Source: Selenomonas sp. AB3002 (lineage in GTDB: Bacteria > Bacillota > Negativicutes > Selenomonadales > Selenomonadaceae). From it: a stretch of DNA of 64,000 nt. Below, piece by piece: positions 33,521 through 41,937 of the stretch. The stretch lies in NCBI RefSeq assembly GCF_000702545.1, contig NZ_JNIO01000002.1, positions 558,001-622,000 on the forward strand, given 5' to 3'. The number at the start of each line of letters is the position of its first letter. The stretch's first letter is position 1. The translations under genes and the position numbers were made by a program. The notes beneath the pieces were generated by a model. It ran no database searches and had not been told where the DNA came from. It saw only the letters and a list, made by a program, of their open reading frames with translations.

Positions 33521-33544
33521 AGTATGCCGCAATAAATGATTCCT

Positions 33545-33784
33545 TTAAGCCAGGCCGCGCAGGTGCGCGTTTTCTGCCTGATTCTCCCGATAATACCAGC
33601 GGGTAGATTTGCCAATAGCACAGCGAACGGCATCAAGCTCTCCTGCTAGGGCCAGCTTCTTGAGTGAAGCCACGTCAAAGCCGCTGACGGACAGGTAGCT
33701 TGCTGATAGGAAACCTCCTCGTTTCAACATCTTGCGATAACTTGCGCTGTCACGACGGTCCATTTCAATGTTCTTGATTGCCAT
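33545..33784 (-). CDS. Small protein with excisionase/HTH_17-like segment
   Basis: 79 aa from ATG 33784, preceded by a GGGGGG run at RBS distance. The C-terminal half (FDVASLKKLALAGELDAVRCAIGKSTRWYYREN) resembles the MerR-like/excisionase HTH pattern in which helix-turn-helix is followed by a short wing, here with the usual RRWxIP replaced by STRWYYRE. It may be a small DNA-binding protein. A CTGTA-N6-TACAG palindrome lies within its upstream region. That region was duplicated by the adjacent IS, leaving this gene its own copy. Confidence 0.5.
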   Translation of the reverse strand: MAIKNIEMDRRDSASYRKMLKRGGFLSASYLSVSGFDVASLKKLALAGELDAVRCAIGKSTRWYYRENQAENAHLRGLA

Positions 33785-33846
33785 ACCGAATCCCCCCACA
33801 GTATGTTTTTCAAAACTTGCTGAGATGCTACTTCGCGGCGCTTTTA

Positions 33847-34002
33847 TTATATCATAAATCTGTAACTGTGTACAGATGTCAAATATTTATCTTAATTGAA
33901 AAAGAGAGAAAATTTTATTTATACTATATATAGGGTTATTATTACGATGGAGCTATATACTTAGGAATATGCTGAAATATTTATCAGAATTTATTTTCTT
34001 TT
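33847..34002. repeat. 156-bp target-site duplication, left copy
   Basis: Identical base for base to 36030-36185. It abuts the IS left end CCCGACTTTGCC. It contains the promoter-side DNA of the 33545-33784 gene, including TTGACA and a CTGTA/TACAG palindrome on the minus strand. Confidence 0.92.
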
Positions 34003-36029
34003 CCCGACTTTGCCACGTAAAAAATGCACGAAGCCACAGTACATATGGCTTCGTGCTTATTTTTTCGAAAATAATATACACCTACACTTCAAAGGTCCAT
34101 ATCAGCCTTCATCTTTCGTAAATCACCTCTTGTGTAAAGCTTCGGGACAATATCCAGTGAGAACGCAGACAGTATCTTCTTTAGGTCATCATCCATTGTG
34201 TTATTGAATCGGTAAAGGTCTCCGGGCAGTTTGTCAATTTGCCACTTTTGCAGGGCTGACTGGACACGTCTGCCAGAAAGGCCGTAACTCCACAGGCTGT
34301 CAGCATTTCCGCCAGGGGTAGCAGATAAAACTTTTTTCTGAATCAGGCGGAGCATTGTCAATGCCATCATGCATACCAGGAGATGCGCCTGTATATGCTC
34401 CCTGGTTGAGACATATATTGGGCGTGTGGCCAGCGTTCCTTTCATTTCCCTGAACTGGTCTTCGATCTGCGTCAGCCCGTGGTAAGCCTCCACAACATCT
34501 TCATCGGCCATGTCTGTTTCCGAAGTCACAATCTGGTAATAACCCATGTATGCCGTTAGTTCCTCAAGCTTTTCTTCATCCAGCATGCCCAGCAGTTTGC
34601 CGGACTCGATCATCTCCCCGGTTTCCTTGTGGACAAACTCTTTCTTGAAATATTTCTTGAGCTGGCGGGACTGTGTTGCCGTCACGCGGAATGTTGACGG
34701 GTTATTGCGCAGTTTCTCCAGAAAATCCAGGAATCTCTTATGCTCGTGGTACTCGCGCTTGTAGAAGCGTTCGCTCCAGTAGACAACAACTTTCTCTTTG
34801 AGTTCCACGGTATTGCCGTCCTCATCCTTTACCCTGCGGGTCAGAATACGTGATTTCAGACGGAAGGAACTGCCCTTGGATGTATAGCCTTCCTGCTCCA
34901 GAATCCAATGTCTCTCAGCCTTCGGGGTCTTGCGTATGCTCTTGCTTACTATGTAGCCCTGTCCATCCCTGACAAGATGACAGAGGTTGTAGAAAGAATG
35001 CATGCCTCGGTCAGCCACCAGAACAAAACGTTCCGTCTCAAGTCTCCCCATGCTTTTCTTCAGGGCAGGACGCAGCGTAGCCTGGTCAAGGGTATTGCCG
35101 GGGAATGACTCAATGGTTATGGGGATGCCGTTGTCATCAAGGAAAAGCCCCATCTGCACGATTGGCTCTCTGCGATTCTCCTTGGAAACGCCTTTCTGCC
35201 GCAGGCCTTTTTGCGTATCACCGTTTACGCGCTCATCAGGATCTGGATCTTCTATCTCAAAGAAGAAGTTCGTGACATCATAGTAAATATGCGCCGTGGA
35301 ACGTCCTACGGATTTGCAGATGGAAGAATGCATCCGGCGGATGAACTGTTCCTTGTGCTCCGCCAGCACATCCAGTGCATCGTAGATATGGTAGGGATAG
35401 GAAACATCTGCCAACGGGGCAAAATACTGCTCGTTCTGCTGTGCGGTTTCCCACTTGGAAGCAGGCTGCAGTATGCGCCCGAAAATGAGCAGGCGTATGA
35501 ATCCGGCCAGGTCATATGTAAGTCCCAATGAGTGCTTCAAAGTTGCACAAAGCTTGTCCAGCCCCAGCTGCCCAAACAGTCGGTCAAGCAGAAACTGGGC
35601 AACGAGTTTTGGCGCGCCTATACAGGCAGCCTCTCCTTCGACGTAAGTTACGACATGCTTTTGCGGCAGTGGGGAATCGACATAAGGAAGCAGAGAATCA
35701 ATGATGGGGATTCCGTTCTTGTATGAATCCTTCAGACGCTGCACGAAATCCGGCTTGCCGTCATCGAAGCGGGACAAGGGGCCAATGTTCATGACGGTCT
35801 TCTTGCGGGAGACCTTGCGCCCCTGGCTGTCTTCAACCCGGCAGCTTTGCATCAGACGGAGGTAAGGGATGCCATTGTTCTTGCACAGCTCGACAAACAT
35901 AGTCCTCTCCTTATGTAAATATATACCTACTAAATAATTATAACATAAAAGCAATAAAAAAGCAAGGAAAACCTTTGAAATTCCTTACTTTTTTAGGTGT
36001 CTGATTTTAAATTTCGTGGCAAAGTCGGG
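34003..36029 (-). mobile_element. IS1634-family insertion sequence, 2,027 bp
   Basis: The ends are perfect 15-bp inverted repeats CCCGACTTTGCCACG (34003-34017) and its complement (36015-36029). One transposase gene fills the element. It is bounded by 156-bp identical direct repeats, far longer than the 3-10 bp of most IS. IS1634 and IS1549 are known for unusually long, variable target duplications, which fits. Confidence 0.92.
34089..35900 (-). CDS. IS1634-family DDE transposase
   Basis: 603 aa from ATG 35900 after AAGGAGAGG; the longer frame has no RBS. The catalytic core shows YDVTNFFFE (first Asp), LVADRGMHSF (second Asp) and IEDQFREMKGTLATRPIYV (Glu in the YREK-like signature), followed by HIQAHLLVCMMAL, all typical of the IS4/IS1634 group. 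The frame is intact and the IS ends and target duplication are perfect, so the element is young and possibly active. Confidence 0.95.
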   Translation of the reverse strand: MFVELCKNNGIPYLRLMQSCRVEDSQGRKVSRKKTVMNIGPLSRFDDGKPDFVQRLKDSYKNGIPIIDSLLPYVDSPLPQKHVVTYVEGEAACIGAPKLVAQFLLDRLFGQLGLDKLCATLKHSLGLTYDLAGFIRLLIFGRILQPASKWETAQQNEQYFAPLADVSYPYHIYDALDVLAEHKEQFIRRMHSSICKSVGRSTAHIYYDVTNFFFEIEDPDPDERVNGDTQKGLRQKGVSKENRREPIVQMGLFLDDNGIPITIESFPGNTLDQATLRPALKKSMGRLETERFVLVADRGMHSFYNLCHLVRDGQGYIVSKSIRKTPKAERHWILEQEGYTSKGSSFRLKSRILTRRVKDEDGNTVELKEKVVVYWSERFYKREYHEHKRFLDFLEKLRNNPSTFRVTATQSRQLKKYFKKEFVHKETGEMIESGKLLGMLDEEKLEELTAYMGYYQIVTSETDMADEDVVEAYHGLTQIEDQFREMKGTLATRPIYVSTREHIQAHLLVCMMALTMLRLIQKKVLSATPGGNADSLWSYGLSGRRVQSALQKWQIDKLPGDLYRFNNTMDDDLKKILSAFSLDIVPKLYTRGDLRKMKADMDL

Positions 36030-36185
36030 TTATATCATAAATCTGTAACTGTGTACAGATGTCAAATATTTATCTTAATTGAAAAAGAGAGAAAATTTTA
36101 TTTATACTATATATAGGGTTATTATTACGATGGAGCTATATACTTAGGAATATGCTGAAATATTTATCAGAATTTATTTTCTTTT
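36030..36185. repeat. 156-bp target-site duplication, right copy
   Basis: Identical to 33847-34002. It lies directly upstream of the promoter at 36195-36222, so the insertion did not separate the downstream gene from its promoter. Confidence 0.92.
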
Positions 36186-36194
36186 CGAAGCATA

Positions 36195-36222
36195 TTGCAT
36201 ATCGGAAGAAATCGTGTATAAT
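36195..36222 (+). promoter_or_regulatory. Promoter of the cytidylate-kinase-like gene
   Basis: TTGCAT (36195-36200), 16-bp spacer, perfect TATAAT (36217-36222). The 150-nt leader that follows is AT-rich; I see nothing else in it. Confidence 0.65.
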
Positions 36223-36378
36223 AAGAGTAAAGAAATCGTTTACTGTACTAAACACGAATGATTTCCACGAAAATATATTTTCACTGTACACAATCTCTAA
36301 GCCTGTCCATTCGGGAAAGATTTTCCCTTTTATTTTAGGACAGAAATGAAAACGTTTACGAAAGTAGGAGGTATCATC

Positions 36379-36981
36379 ATGAAGGAGAATCTAGTGCTCA
36401 CCATCAGCCGCCAGTATGGCGCCGGTGGACGGGAGCTGGCGCAGATACTGGCGGACAAGCTCGGCGTGAAGCTATATGACAGGCAGATTGTCCATATCGC
36501 CGCCGCCAAGCTGGGCATCAACGACCTCAGCGAAGAGGAACTGCTGCAGATGGAGAACCAGGTGAAGCCCCTTTCCATGAGCTTCATTCCCTTCCATTCC
36601 TTCGGCACCCACATGGGAGAAAGCTCCCATGGCATGTTCCTGTCCGAGTCTTCCGCCATCAAGAAGCTGGCCAAGGACGGCTCCTGCGTGATTCTGGGAC
36701 GCTGCGGCGACTATGTGCTGCGCAATGACCCCAATAATTTCTCCATCTTTGTCTGCGCCGATGACGAGTACCGCGAGAAGCGCGGCCAGGAGGTCTACGA
36801 GGGCAAGAGCCTCAAGGAGCTGGACAAGGAAAACGAGAAGCGCGCCCGCTACTACGACTACTATACAGGCCGCACCTGGGGTGACGGCGCCAACTACGAC
36901 CTGGTGGTAAACACCAGCCGTGAGCCTCTGGAGAAAATCGCCGATGCGATTCTTGCCTACATTGAAAGGGTGAAAAACTGA
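36379..36981 (+). CDS. Cytidylate kinase-like protein (Cytidylate_kin2)
   Basis: 200 aa from ATG 36379, seven bases after AGGAGG; an in-frame ATG 33 bp upstream lacks an RBS. P-loop variant SRQYGAGGRELAQILADKLG near residues 10-28, then YDRQIVHIAAAKLGI. VILGRCGDYVL and RAYYDYYTGRTWGD-like segments (here RARYYDYYTGRTW) match the family that is related to CMP kinase but of unproven substrate. It overlaps the next gene by one base (TGATG-type coupling). Confidence 0.88.
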   Translation: MKENLVLTISRQYGAGGRELAQILADKLGVKLYDRQIVHIAAAKLGINDLSEEELLQMENQVKPLSMSFIPFHSFGTHMGESSHGMFLSESSAIKKLAKDGSCVILGRCGDYVLRNDPNNFSIFVCADDEYREKRGQEVYEGKSLKELDKENEKRARYYDYYTGRTWGDGANYDLVVNTSREPLEKIADAILAYIERVKN

Positions 36982-38441
36982 TGAGCATGGAAAATACCGC
37001 AGTTTTGGAGGAATCTACCGTGAACGAGAAGACAAGCAACTTCTGGCCCCGCGTGGCTTATGCCTGCGGCACCTTTGGCCACGATGTTTTTTACGCCATG
37101 CTGGGCACCTACTTCATGATTTTTGTCACCAGCAATCTTTTCCATTCTGACAATCCCAGCCGTGATGCCTATATGATCGGCATTGTCACCACCATTATCC
37201 TGGTGCTGCGCATTGGTGAGCTCTTCATTGACCCCTTCATCGGCAACATCATTGACAAGACAGAAACAAGATGGGGCAAATTCAAGCCTTGGGTTATCGT
37301 AGGCGCTTTCGTGGCAGCCCTGACCCTGGCTTTCCTCTTCACTGACATGGGCGGCCTGGCTGTCAGCTCCCCCATCACCTACCTTGTCCTCTTTGCCATC
37401 ATCTACTTTGTCATGGATGTGTTCTATTCCGCCAAGGACGTGGCTATCTGGTCTATGATCCCCGCCATTTCCTTTGATTCCCACGAGCGTGAAGTCACCG
37501 CTACCTTTGCCCGTATCGGCTCTGTGTTCGGCGGCCAGCTGGTGACCATCATGGTCATCCCCGTGGTCATGTACTTCTCCCATGATGCCAACGGCGGCGC
37601 AGGCGATCCCACCGGCTGGTTTGCCTTTGCCTGCATCGGCGGCGGCATTGCCACTCTGGGCGCCATCATCCTCGGCCTCTTCACCAAAGAGCAGAAATCC
37701 ACTCTCCGTGAGAACAAGACCCAGACTTCCTTCAAAGATGTCTTCAAGATCCTCCTGAAGAATGACCAGCTTCTCTGGGTAGCTATCGCTTACCTGGTCT
37801 TTGGCCTGGGCCAGAACCTTATCAACAACTTCAACCTCTACTACTTCACTTATGTTATCGGTGATAATTCTGAATTCTCCATTTTGGGTGTCATCAATGT
37901 AGTCATCGGCCTGGCTGCCGTGGCCCTCTTCCCCATTCTCACCACCAAATTCAGCCGCCGCAAGCTGTTCTTTGCCTCCATTGTAGTAATGCTGGCAGGC
38001 ATCGTCTGCTACGCCCTCTCCGGCAAGAACGTCAGCATGGCACTGCTGGGCGCCGGCATCTTCAGCCTGCCCCAGCCCCTGATCTTCCTGGTAGTGCTCA
38101 TGACCATCACGGATACTGTTGAGTACGGCCAGCTGAAGCTGGGCCACCGTGACGAAGCCCTGGTGCTCTGCGTGCGCCCCCTCATTGACAAGCTCGCCGG
38201 CGCCATCACCAGCGGCGTCGTAGGCCTCACCGCTGTATGGGTCGGCATGACCGCCGGCGCCACGGCTGACAGCATCACTACTGAGGGCCTCGCCAACTTC
38301 CAGCTGGTAATGTTCGCAGCTCCCCTGGTACTGATTGCCGCAGCCGCTTTCATCTACAGAGCCAAAGTTACCCTTACCGAAAAAGAACATGCCCGCATCG
38401 TCCGCGAACTCGAAGAGAAATGGGACGAGATGAGCAAGTAA
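36981..38441 (+). CDS. GPH-family sugar/cation symporter (MFS)
   Basis: 486 aa, about 12 membrane spans. The segment DPFIGNIIDKTETRWGKFKPWVI is the glycoside-pentoside-hexuronide symporter signature, and DTVEYGQLKLGHRDEA near residue 375 is the second conserved block of this family. It imports a glycoside or uronide with Na+ or H+. Translationally coupled to the kinase-like gene, an uncommon pairing. uxaC, a hexuronate gene, is 9 kb away, but no direct link is shown. Confidence 0.9.
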   Translation: MSMENTAVLEESTVNEKTSNFWPRVAYACGTFGHDVFYAMLGTYFMIFVTSNLFHSDNPSRDAYMIGIVTTIILVLRIGELFIDPFIGNIIDKTETRWGKFKPWVIVGAFVAALTLAFLFTDMGGLAVSSPITYLVLFAIIYFVMDVFYSAKDVAIWSMIPAISFDSHEREVTATFARIGSVFGGQLVTIMVIPVVMYFSHDANGGAGDPTGWFAFACIGGGIATLGAIILGLFTKEQKSTLRENKTQTSFKDVFKILLKNDQLLWVAIAYLVFGLGQNLINNFNLYYFTYVIGDNSEFSILGVINVVIGLAAVALFPILTTKFSRRKLFFASIVVMLAGIVCYALSGKNVSMALLGAGIFSLPQPLIFLVVLMTITDTVEYGQLKLGHRDEALVLCVRPLIDKLAGAITSGVVGLTAVWVGMTAGATADSITTEGLANFQLVMFAAPLVLIAAAAFIYRAKVTLTEKEHARIVRELEEKWDEMSK

Positions 38442-38450
38442 TTCTCTTGG

Positions 38451-38484
38451 AAAAGTCTTCCTTAATTGGAAGGCTTTTTTATTT
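38451..38484 (+). terminator. Terminator after the GPH symporter
   Basis: Arms AAAAGTCTTCC / GGAAGGCTTTT and T6. Confidence 0.9.
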
Positions 38485-38531
38485 TCCCATAGCAGGATAT
38501 TTTGCACCTATGTGGAAATATTCTCATAATG

Positions 38532-38676
38532 TATAACTCGGAAGAAGATGTCCTCCACCTCTATAGTTTTTGGGGTGGCTAATGTCATAACAAGCAACGA
38601 GCATATATCTCTCGCCTCGTTGAAAGGCTAATTGGAAGATTTTGCCTGCGGCAAAATTTGAACAATGGCCTTATGA
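38532..38676 (+). repeat. Covarying structured repeat, copy 2
   Basis: Same element as 8521-8661. The last hairpin reads AGATTTTGCC / GGCAAAATTT with a TGCG loop, keeping pairing despite changes. It ends 23 bp before the MgtC start, so it is probably part of the mgtC leader. Confidence 0.8.
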
Positions 38677-38698
38677 AAAAATCTCAGGGGGTGAAGCT

Positions 38699-39379
38699 AT
38701 GATTTCGGACTGGGAACTTTGCTTCCGACTTCTTCTGTCCTGTGTCATGGGCGGCGTGATTGGCTATGAGCGGCAGTCACGGCGGAAGTCGGCGGGGCTC
38801 AGAACCAACATGCTGGTCTGCCTGGGCTCCTGCCTCATCATGGTGCTGTCCCAGGATATGTACCAGCAGGTGGAAGGCAAGACCAATGCGGACCCGGCCC
38901 GCCTGGCGGCTCAGGTAGTCAGCGGCATCGGTTTCCTGGGGGCCGGGGCCATCATGAAGGAAGGCCTCACCGTCACAGGCCTCACCACCGCCGCCTGTCT
39001 CTGGGTGGTGGCAGGAGTAGGGCTGGCCATTGGAGGCGGCTTCTACGTGGGTGCCATCTTCACGGGACTGCTGGTGTTCATCGCCCTGGGCAGGCTCTCC
39101 CGATTGGACGACTGGGTAGACCACGAAAAGCGGCTCTCCCTCGTCATCCACACCATCGACAAGCCGGGGCAGCTCATGCTGATCAACAAATGCGTTGACA
39201 AAATGCAGTTCAAGGTCAAAGGCATAAAAGTAAAAGCGGACGAAGATGAGGTGGAAAGCGAAGAGACAAAGCAGCTTTATATAGAGCTGGATGCCTTCAA
39301 CTACAAAGGTATTCCGACCGCCGAGATCATCGAAGTGCTGCGGAACATACCAGGCGTTACCAGTGTAAATATAACTTAA
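38699..39379 (+). CDS. mgtC: MgtC/SapB-family membrane protein
   Basis: 226 aa from ATG 38699 after GGGGGTGA. Four or five N-terminal membrane spans with the hallmark GGVIGYERQSRRKSAGLRTNMLVCLGSCL and GIGFLGAGAIMKEGLTVTGLTTAACLWVVAGVGLA. A C-terminal cytosolic ACT-like domain (about 145-226) follows. Known relatives support growth at low Mg2+ and modulate the F-type ATP synthase. The structured repeat in its leader is not an Mg2+ riboswitch I recognise. Confidence 0.92.
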   Translation: MISDWELCFRLLLSCVMGGVIGYERQSRRKSAGLRTNMLVCLGSCLIMVLSQDMYQQVEGKTNADPARLAAQVVSGIGFLGAGAIMKEGLTVTGLTTAACLWVVAGVGLAIGGGFYVGAIFTGLLVFIALGRLSRLDDWVDHEKRLSLVIHTIDKPGQLMLINKCVDKMQFKVKGIKVKADEDEVESEETKQLYIELDAFNYKGIPTAEIIEVLRNIPGVTSVNIT

Positions 39380-39381
39380 AC

Positions 39382-39412
39382 AGGAGCAGGTTTCCCTGCT
39401 CCCATTTTATTT
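39382..39412 (+). terminator. Terminator after mgtC
   Basis: Arms GGAGCAGG / CCTGCTCC and a T-rich tail. It is followed by three tandem GCTTATTT octamers (39413-39436) that run into the 3' end of the next, convergent gene. Confidence 0.8.
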
Positions 39413-39430
39413 GCTTATTTGCTTATTTGC

Positions 39431-41350
39431 TTATTTCTCTGGCACCACCGGCACCTGCAGGTAGCTTTCGTATTTGCCCCCCAGGTGGATGATATGTCTG
39501 CCCTTATTTCGTGTCTTGGGCGGGGTTACAGTCTTTTTCACATAACTCCTGCCGTCCAGGCCTCCCACCGTCTTCATGGACACTTTCGTGCCCGGTTCAT
39601 ATGTATAGCCTTCTTCCGGCACGGTAATCTTGGCGGAGCCAAAGGCGGGCACCATATCAGGCGAAGGCGGATTGTAAGCTCTCACCGTCAGCCTGATCTT
39701 CTCCCCTGCATGATACTTCATGCCCATGGGCCAGATGGGAATATCCACGGGAACAATCTCGCCTTTCTTCAGCAAATCCTCACGGTCATGCTTCAGTACC
39801 GGCTCTACCTCCGTGGATTTTGCTTCATCCAGGGCACGCTGGGATACCCTGAGATAACCCTCGGCCACGATGGGCTGATGTGTCATCCTGTCAGGGATAG
39901 GATTGCCCTTCTCGTCCAATTTCTCCACCTGCACATGGAGTTCCATATCATCAGCACCGTCCGCTTCCACATAGGTGTGCAGCTTCATGTAGCCGGTAAG
40001 TTCCGTGTCCTTGTCAAAGGTCATAGTGAAAGCAGCAACAGCCTCCTTGACAGATGTATCATAGGAAGCGGTATCTTCCTGCTTCTGAGGCGTCACGGAA
40101 AGCCCCTGCCCACCCGTAAGGTAGAGCTTCTTGTACTCGGTTCTCGCCAGGGGGAACTCCTGCTCCACCCGGTTCACTACATCCTCATGGCCCGGGTCAA
40201 GCACGGCGAGGCGCACCTTAGGCGTTGCTTCCCAGCCGTTATCCTCTCCCAGCAGATAGTGGTCGAAGAACTTCCTCAGGTCTTCCATATTGCCGGGTGT
40301 ATAGTAATCAAACCACTCCTGGGTATTGTGGACGCGCAGCCACTTGTCCTTGGAAGCAATCTCCCGAAAGCCCGCGAAGGTGCCATGGGTATGCACGGGA
40401 TTGGTATAGCTGGCCACCACATAGGCGGGAATCTTGATATTCTCCAGTTTCGCAATCTTGTCCTGCCAGTAGGCATCCATGAGGGTGTGGGTCACTACCA
40501 TGCGGGGCTGATCCTCAAGGTAATTCTGGCTGGTGAAGGTGTCAAAGATGGCCTCGGGAAAGACGGGATTGGGAATACCGCCACGGTTGGCAGTCTCTCG
40601 GAAGTGGTCCACAAATCCCTCCCAGGGCGCGATGGCAGCCAGATGTGGCGGCTGCTCCCCTGCGATGAACCACTGGGACACCGTGAGCCAGGAATTGCCG
40701 CTCATGCCAATCTTGCCATTGCTCCAGGGCTGCTTTGCCGCCCACTCAATGGTGTCGTATCCGTCCTGGGAGTTCTGGCTCCCCCAGTAATTAAGGTTGC
40801 CCTCAGAGTAATATGCCCCACGGCTGTCAGGGTTGATGATGACATAGCCGTGGCTTACCCAATAGGCAGGGTCGGGACCCTCGAATTTTTCCAGCCCGGA
40901 AGTGGCTGCCACAGGTATCCCCGCCCGCATGGGCACGTCGTCCAGCATCTGGCCGCCGATTTCCTTGCCATAAGGGCTCCAGGCCATCAGTGCCGGGTGC
41001 CTGCCTTCGTCAGCAGGTCGGAATATATCAGTGTAAATGACAGTGCCGTCACGCAGGGTAACGGGAGTGTCCTTCTCCATTATGATGTCACAGGGCAAAG
41101 GCATGGCGCCCTCACGGCGGATAGTGCCCTTTTTCAGCAGCAGGGTTTCTGTCTTGTGCTCTGCAGCACGGACTCTGGGGGCAGTGAGGGGATTGCCCTT
41201 GCGGTAATAGACTTCTACGGTTTCACCATTGCCCATTTTCTGAGGGATAGTGATTGATACCGGGTCGGCAGCTTCTGCTGCTCCGCCTATGCCAGTTACG
41301 ACTGAAAACATCAGACTTGCACATAAGACACGTTTCAAGGTTCTTTTCAT
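39431..41350 (-). CDS. Secreted CocE/NonD-family hydrolase (X-Pro dipeptidyl-peptidase type)
   Basis: 639 aa with a signal peptide (KRVLCASLMFSVVTGIGGAAEAA). The alpha/beta-hydrolase core begins VTLRDGTVIYTDIFRPADEGRHPALMAWSPYG and has the nucleophile elbow GMSGNSWL (Ser near residue 225) after GYDTIEWAAKQPWSNGKIG. A C-terminal jelly-roll domain (about 400-600) matches CocE/PepX acylases. These hydrolyse esters or X-Pro peptides; the real substrate is unknown. Secretion implies nutrient scavenging in the periplasm or outside. Confidence 0.88.
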   Translation of the reverse strand: MKRTLKRVLCASLMFSVVTGIGGAAEAADPVSITIPQKMGNGETVEVYYRKGNPLTAPRVRAAEHKTETLLLKKGTIRREGAMPLPCDIIMEKDTPVTLRDGTVIYTDIFRPADEGRHPALMAWSPYGKEIGGQMLDDVPMRAGIPVAATSGLEKFEGPDPAYWVSHGYVIINPDSRGAYYSEGNLNYWGSQNSQDGYDTIEWAAKQPWSNGKIGMSGNSWLTVSQWFIAGEQPPHLAAIAPWEGFVDHFRETANRGGIPNPVFPEAIFDTFTSQNYLEDQPRMVVTHTLMDAYWQDKIAKLENIKIPAYVVASYTNPVHTHGTFAGFREIASKDKWLRVHNTQEWFDYYTPGNMEDLRKFFDHYLLGEDNGWEATPKVRLAVLDPGHEDVVNRVEQEFPLARTEYKKLYLTGGQGLSVTPQKQEDTASYDTSVKEAVAAFTMTFDKDTELTGYMKLHTYVEADGADDMELHVQVEKLDEKGNPIPDRMTHQPIVAEGYLRVSQRALDEAKSTEVEPVLKHDREDLLKKGEIVPVDIPIWPMGMKYHAGEKIRLTVRAYNPPSPDMVPAFGSAKITVPEEGYTYEPGTKVSMKTVGGLDGRSYVKKTVTPPKTRNKGRHIIHLGGKYESYLQVPVVPEK

Positions 41351-41387
41351 TTAAATCATACCTTTCTACATTTTTCTATTACTGTGC

Positions 41388-41530
41388 TATAACGAGGAAC
41401 AAGATGTCCCCCACCTCTATAGGTAGGGGTGGCGAATATCATAACAGGCGGTGAGCACATATCTCCCGCCTCGTTGAAAGGCCAAGAGGAAGCTTTGTCT
41501 ATCGACAAAGCTGGAACAATGGCCTTATAA
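41388..41530 (+). repeat. Covarying structured repeat, copy 3
   Basis: Same element as at 8521 and 38532. The last hairpin here is AGCTTTGTC / GACAAAGCT, changed at two paired positions relative to copy 1 with pairing kept. Its right end supplies the TATAAT used as the likely toxin -10. Confidence 0.8.
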
Positions 41531-41531
41531 T
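41502..41531 (+). promoter_or_regulatory. Toxin mRNA promoter (within the repeat)
   Basis: TCGACA (41502-41507), 18-bp spacer, TATAAT (41526-41531). Transcription would start near 41538 and give an RNA of about 190 nt ending at 41730. Confidence 0.55.
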
Positions 41532-41573
41532 GTAAATGCTGCCCCTTCTCTCCAACGGAAGGAGGTGAGTTAG

Positions 41574-41660
41574 GTGTCGTTCAATGATTTTTTGCTTTCG
41601 GTATTGGCAAGCTTAGTGGCTTCTCTGATTGTCCACTTTGTGAGCAAATGGTTAGATTAG
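41574..41660 (+). CDS. Fst-like type I toxin, 28-residue membrane peptide
   Basis: GTG start at 41574 five bases after a GGAGGTGAG ribosome site. The peptide begins MSFNDFLLSVLAS, continues as one hydrophobic helix and ends HFVSKWLD. A short transmembrane helix followed by a basic/Trp-Leu-Asp tail is the pattern of Fst/Ldr-type toxins that perturb the membrane. The first 18 bases of the gene consist of two direct repeats (GTGTCGTT and CAATGATTTT) found again downstream of the terminator, where they can make the antisense RNA complementary to this start. I infer repression of translation by that RNA. Confidence 0.78.
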   Translation: MSFNDFLLSVLASLVASLIVHFVSKWLD

Positions 41661-41681
41661 CAGCAATCTAGCCTATCGTAC

Positions 41682-41730
41682 AAAAAGCCCCCTTGGGAGT
41701 TTGCGCCTCCCTTGGGGGTTCTTTTTGTTT
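41682..41730. terminator. Shared bidirectional terminator of toxin mRNA and antisense RNA
   Basis: Long arms AGCCCCCTTGGGAG / CTCCCTTGGGGGTT around a 6-nt loop, A5 on the left and T5 on the right, so it can terminate in both directions. Confidence 0.85.
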
Positions 41731-41762
41731 GTGAGTAAGTGTCGTTTACTCAATGATTTTGC
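41682..41762 (-). ncRNA. Antisense antitoxin RNA (RNA II-like, ~80 nt)
   Basis: A near-consensus promoter at 41769-41797 fires leftward, toward the toxin, and the shared terminator ends it. The 5' part is complementary to GTGTCGTT (41739-41746) and CAATGATTTT (41751-41760), the same two repeats that form the toxin start. Both the terminator stem and the repeats therefore offer pairing with the toxin mRNA, as known for pAD1 par. Confidence 0.75.
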
Positions 41763-41768
41763 AATTAG

Positions 41769-41797
41769 ATTATATCACCCGTTACCCAAAAACTCAA
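41769..41797 (-). promoter_or_regulatory. Antitoxin RNA promoter
   Basis: Minus strand TTGAGT (41792-41797), 17-bp spacer, TATAAT (41769-41774). Confidence 0.8.
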
Positions 41798-41826
41798 TAG
41801 TTTCGTTCACGTGGCATAGGTTCAGT

Positions 41827-41923
41827 AAGTGAGGGGCACAGGCACAGCATAAGCGGAACGTGTGGAATTTGGCCGCAGGCCGAAGTCCAAGTGAAGCGTT
41901 GCTGTGCCTGTGTACCGAACGCC
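41827..41923. repeat. Long-stem hairpin repeat, copy 2
   Basis: Arms GGGGCACAGGCACAGCA / TGCTGTGCCTGTGTACC share the framework of 12871-13033 with a T-A to C-G compensated pair. The centre is reduced to GGCCGCAGGCC. It lies between the antitoxin promoter and the yjfF stop and may end the ytf operon transcript. Confidence 0.75.
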
Positions 41924-41937
41924 TCGCCAGGACAACT

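Noticed and set aside
36957-38507. 516-codon frame antisense to the GPH symporter
   Set aside because: Acidic, repetitive composition typical of antisense reading; the sense strand has clear transporter motifs.
39413-39436. Tandem GCTTATTT repeats as a phase-variation tract
   Set aside because: Only three units, located past a terminator and at a gene's 3' end, not in a promoter or coding start.
41821-41923. Hairpin repeat as the antitoxin gene itself
   Set aside because: It lies upstream of the antisense promoter and does not share the repeats with the toxin start.
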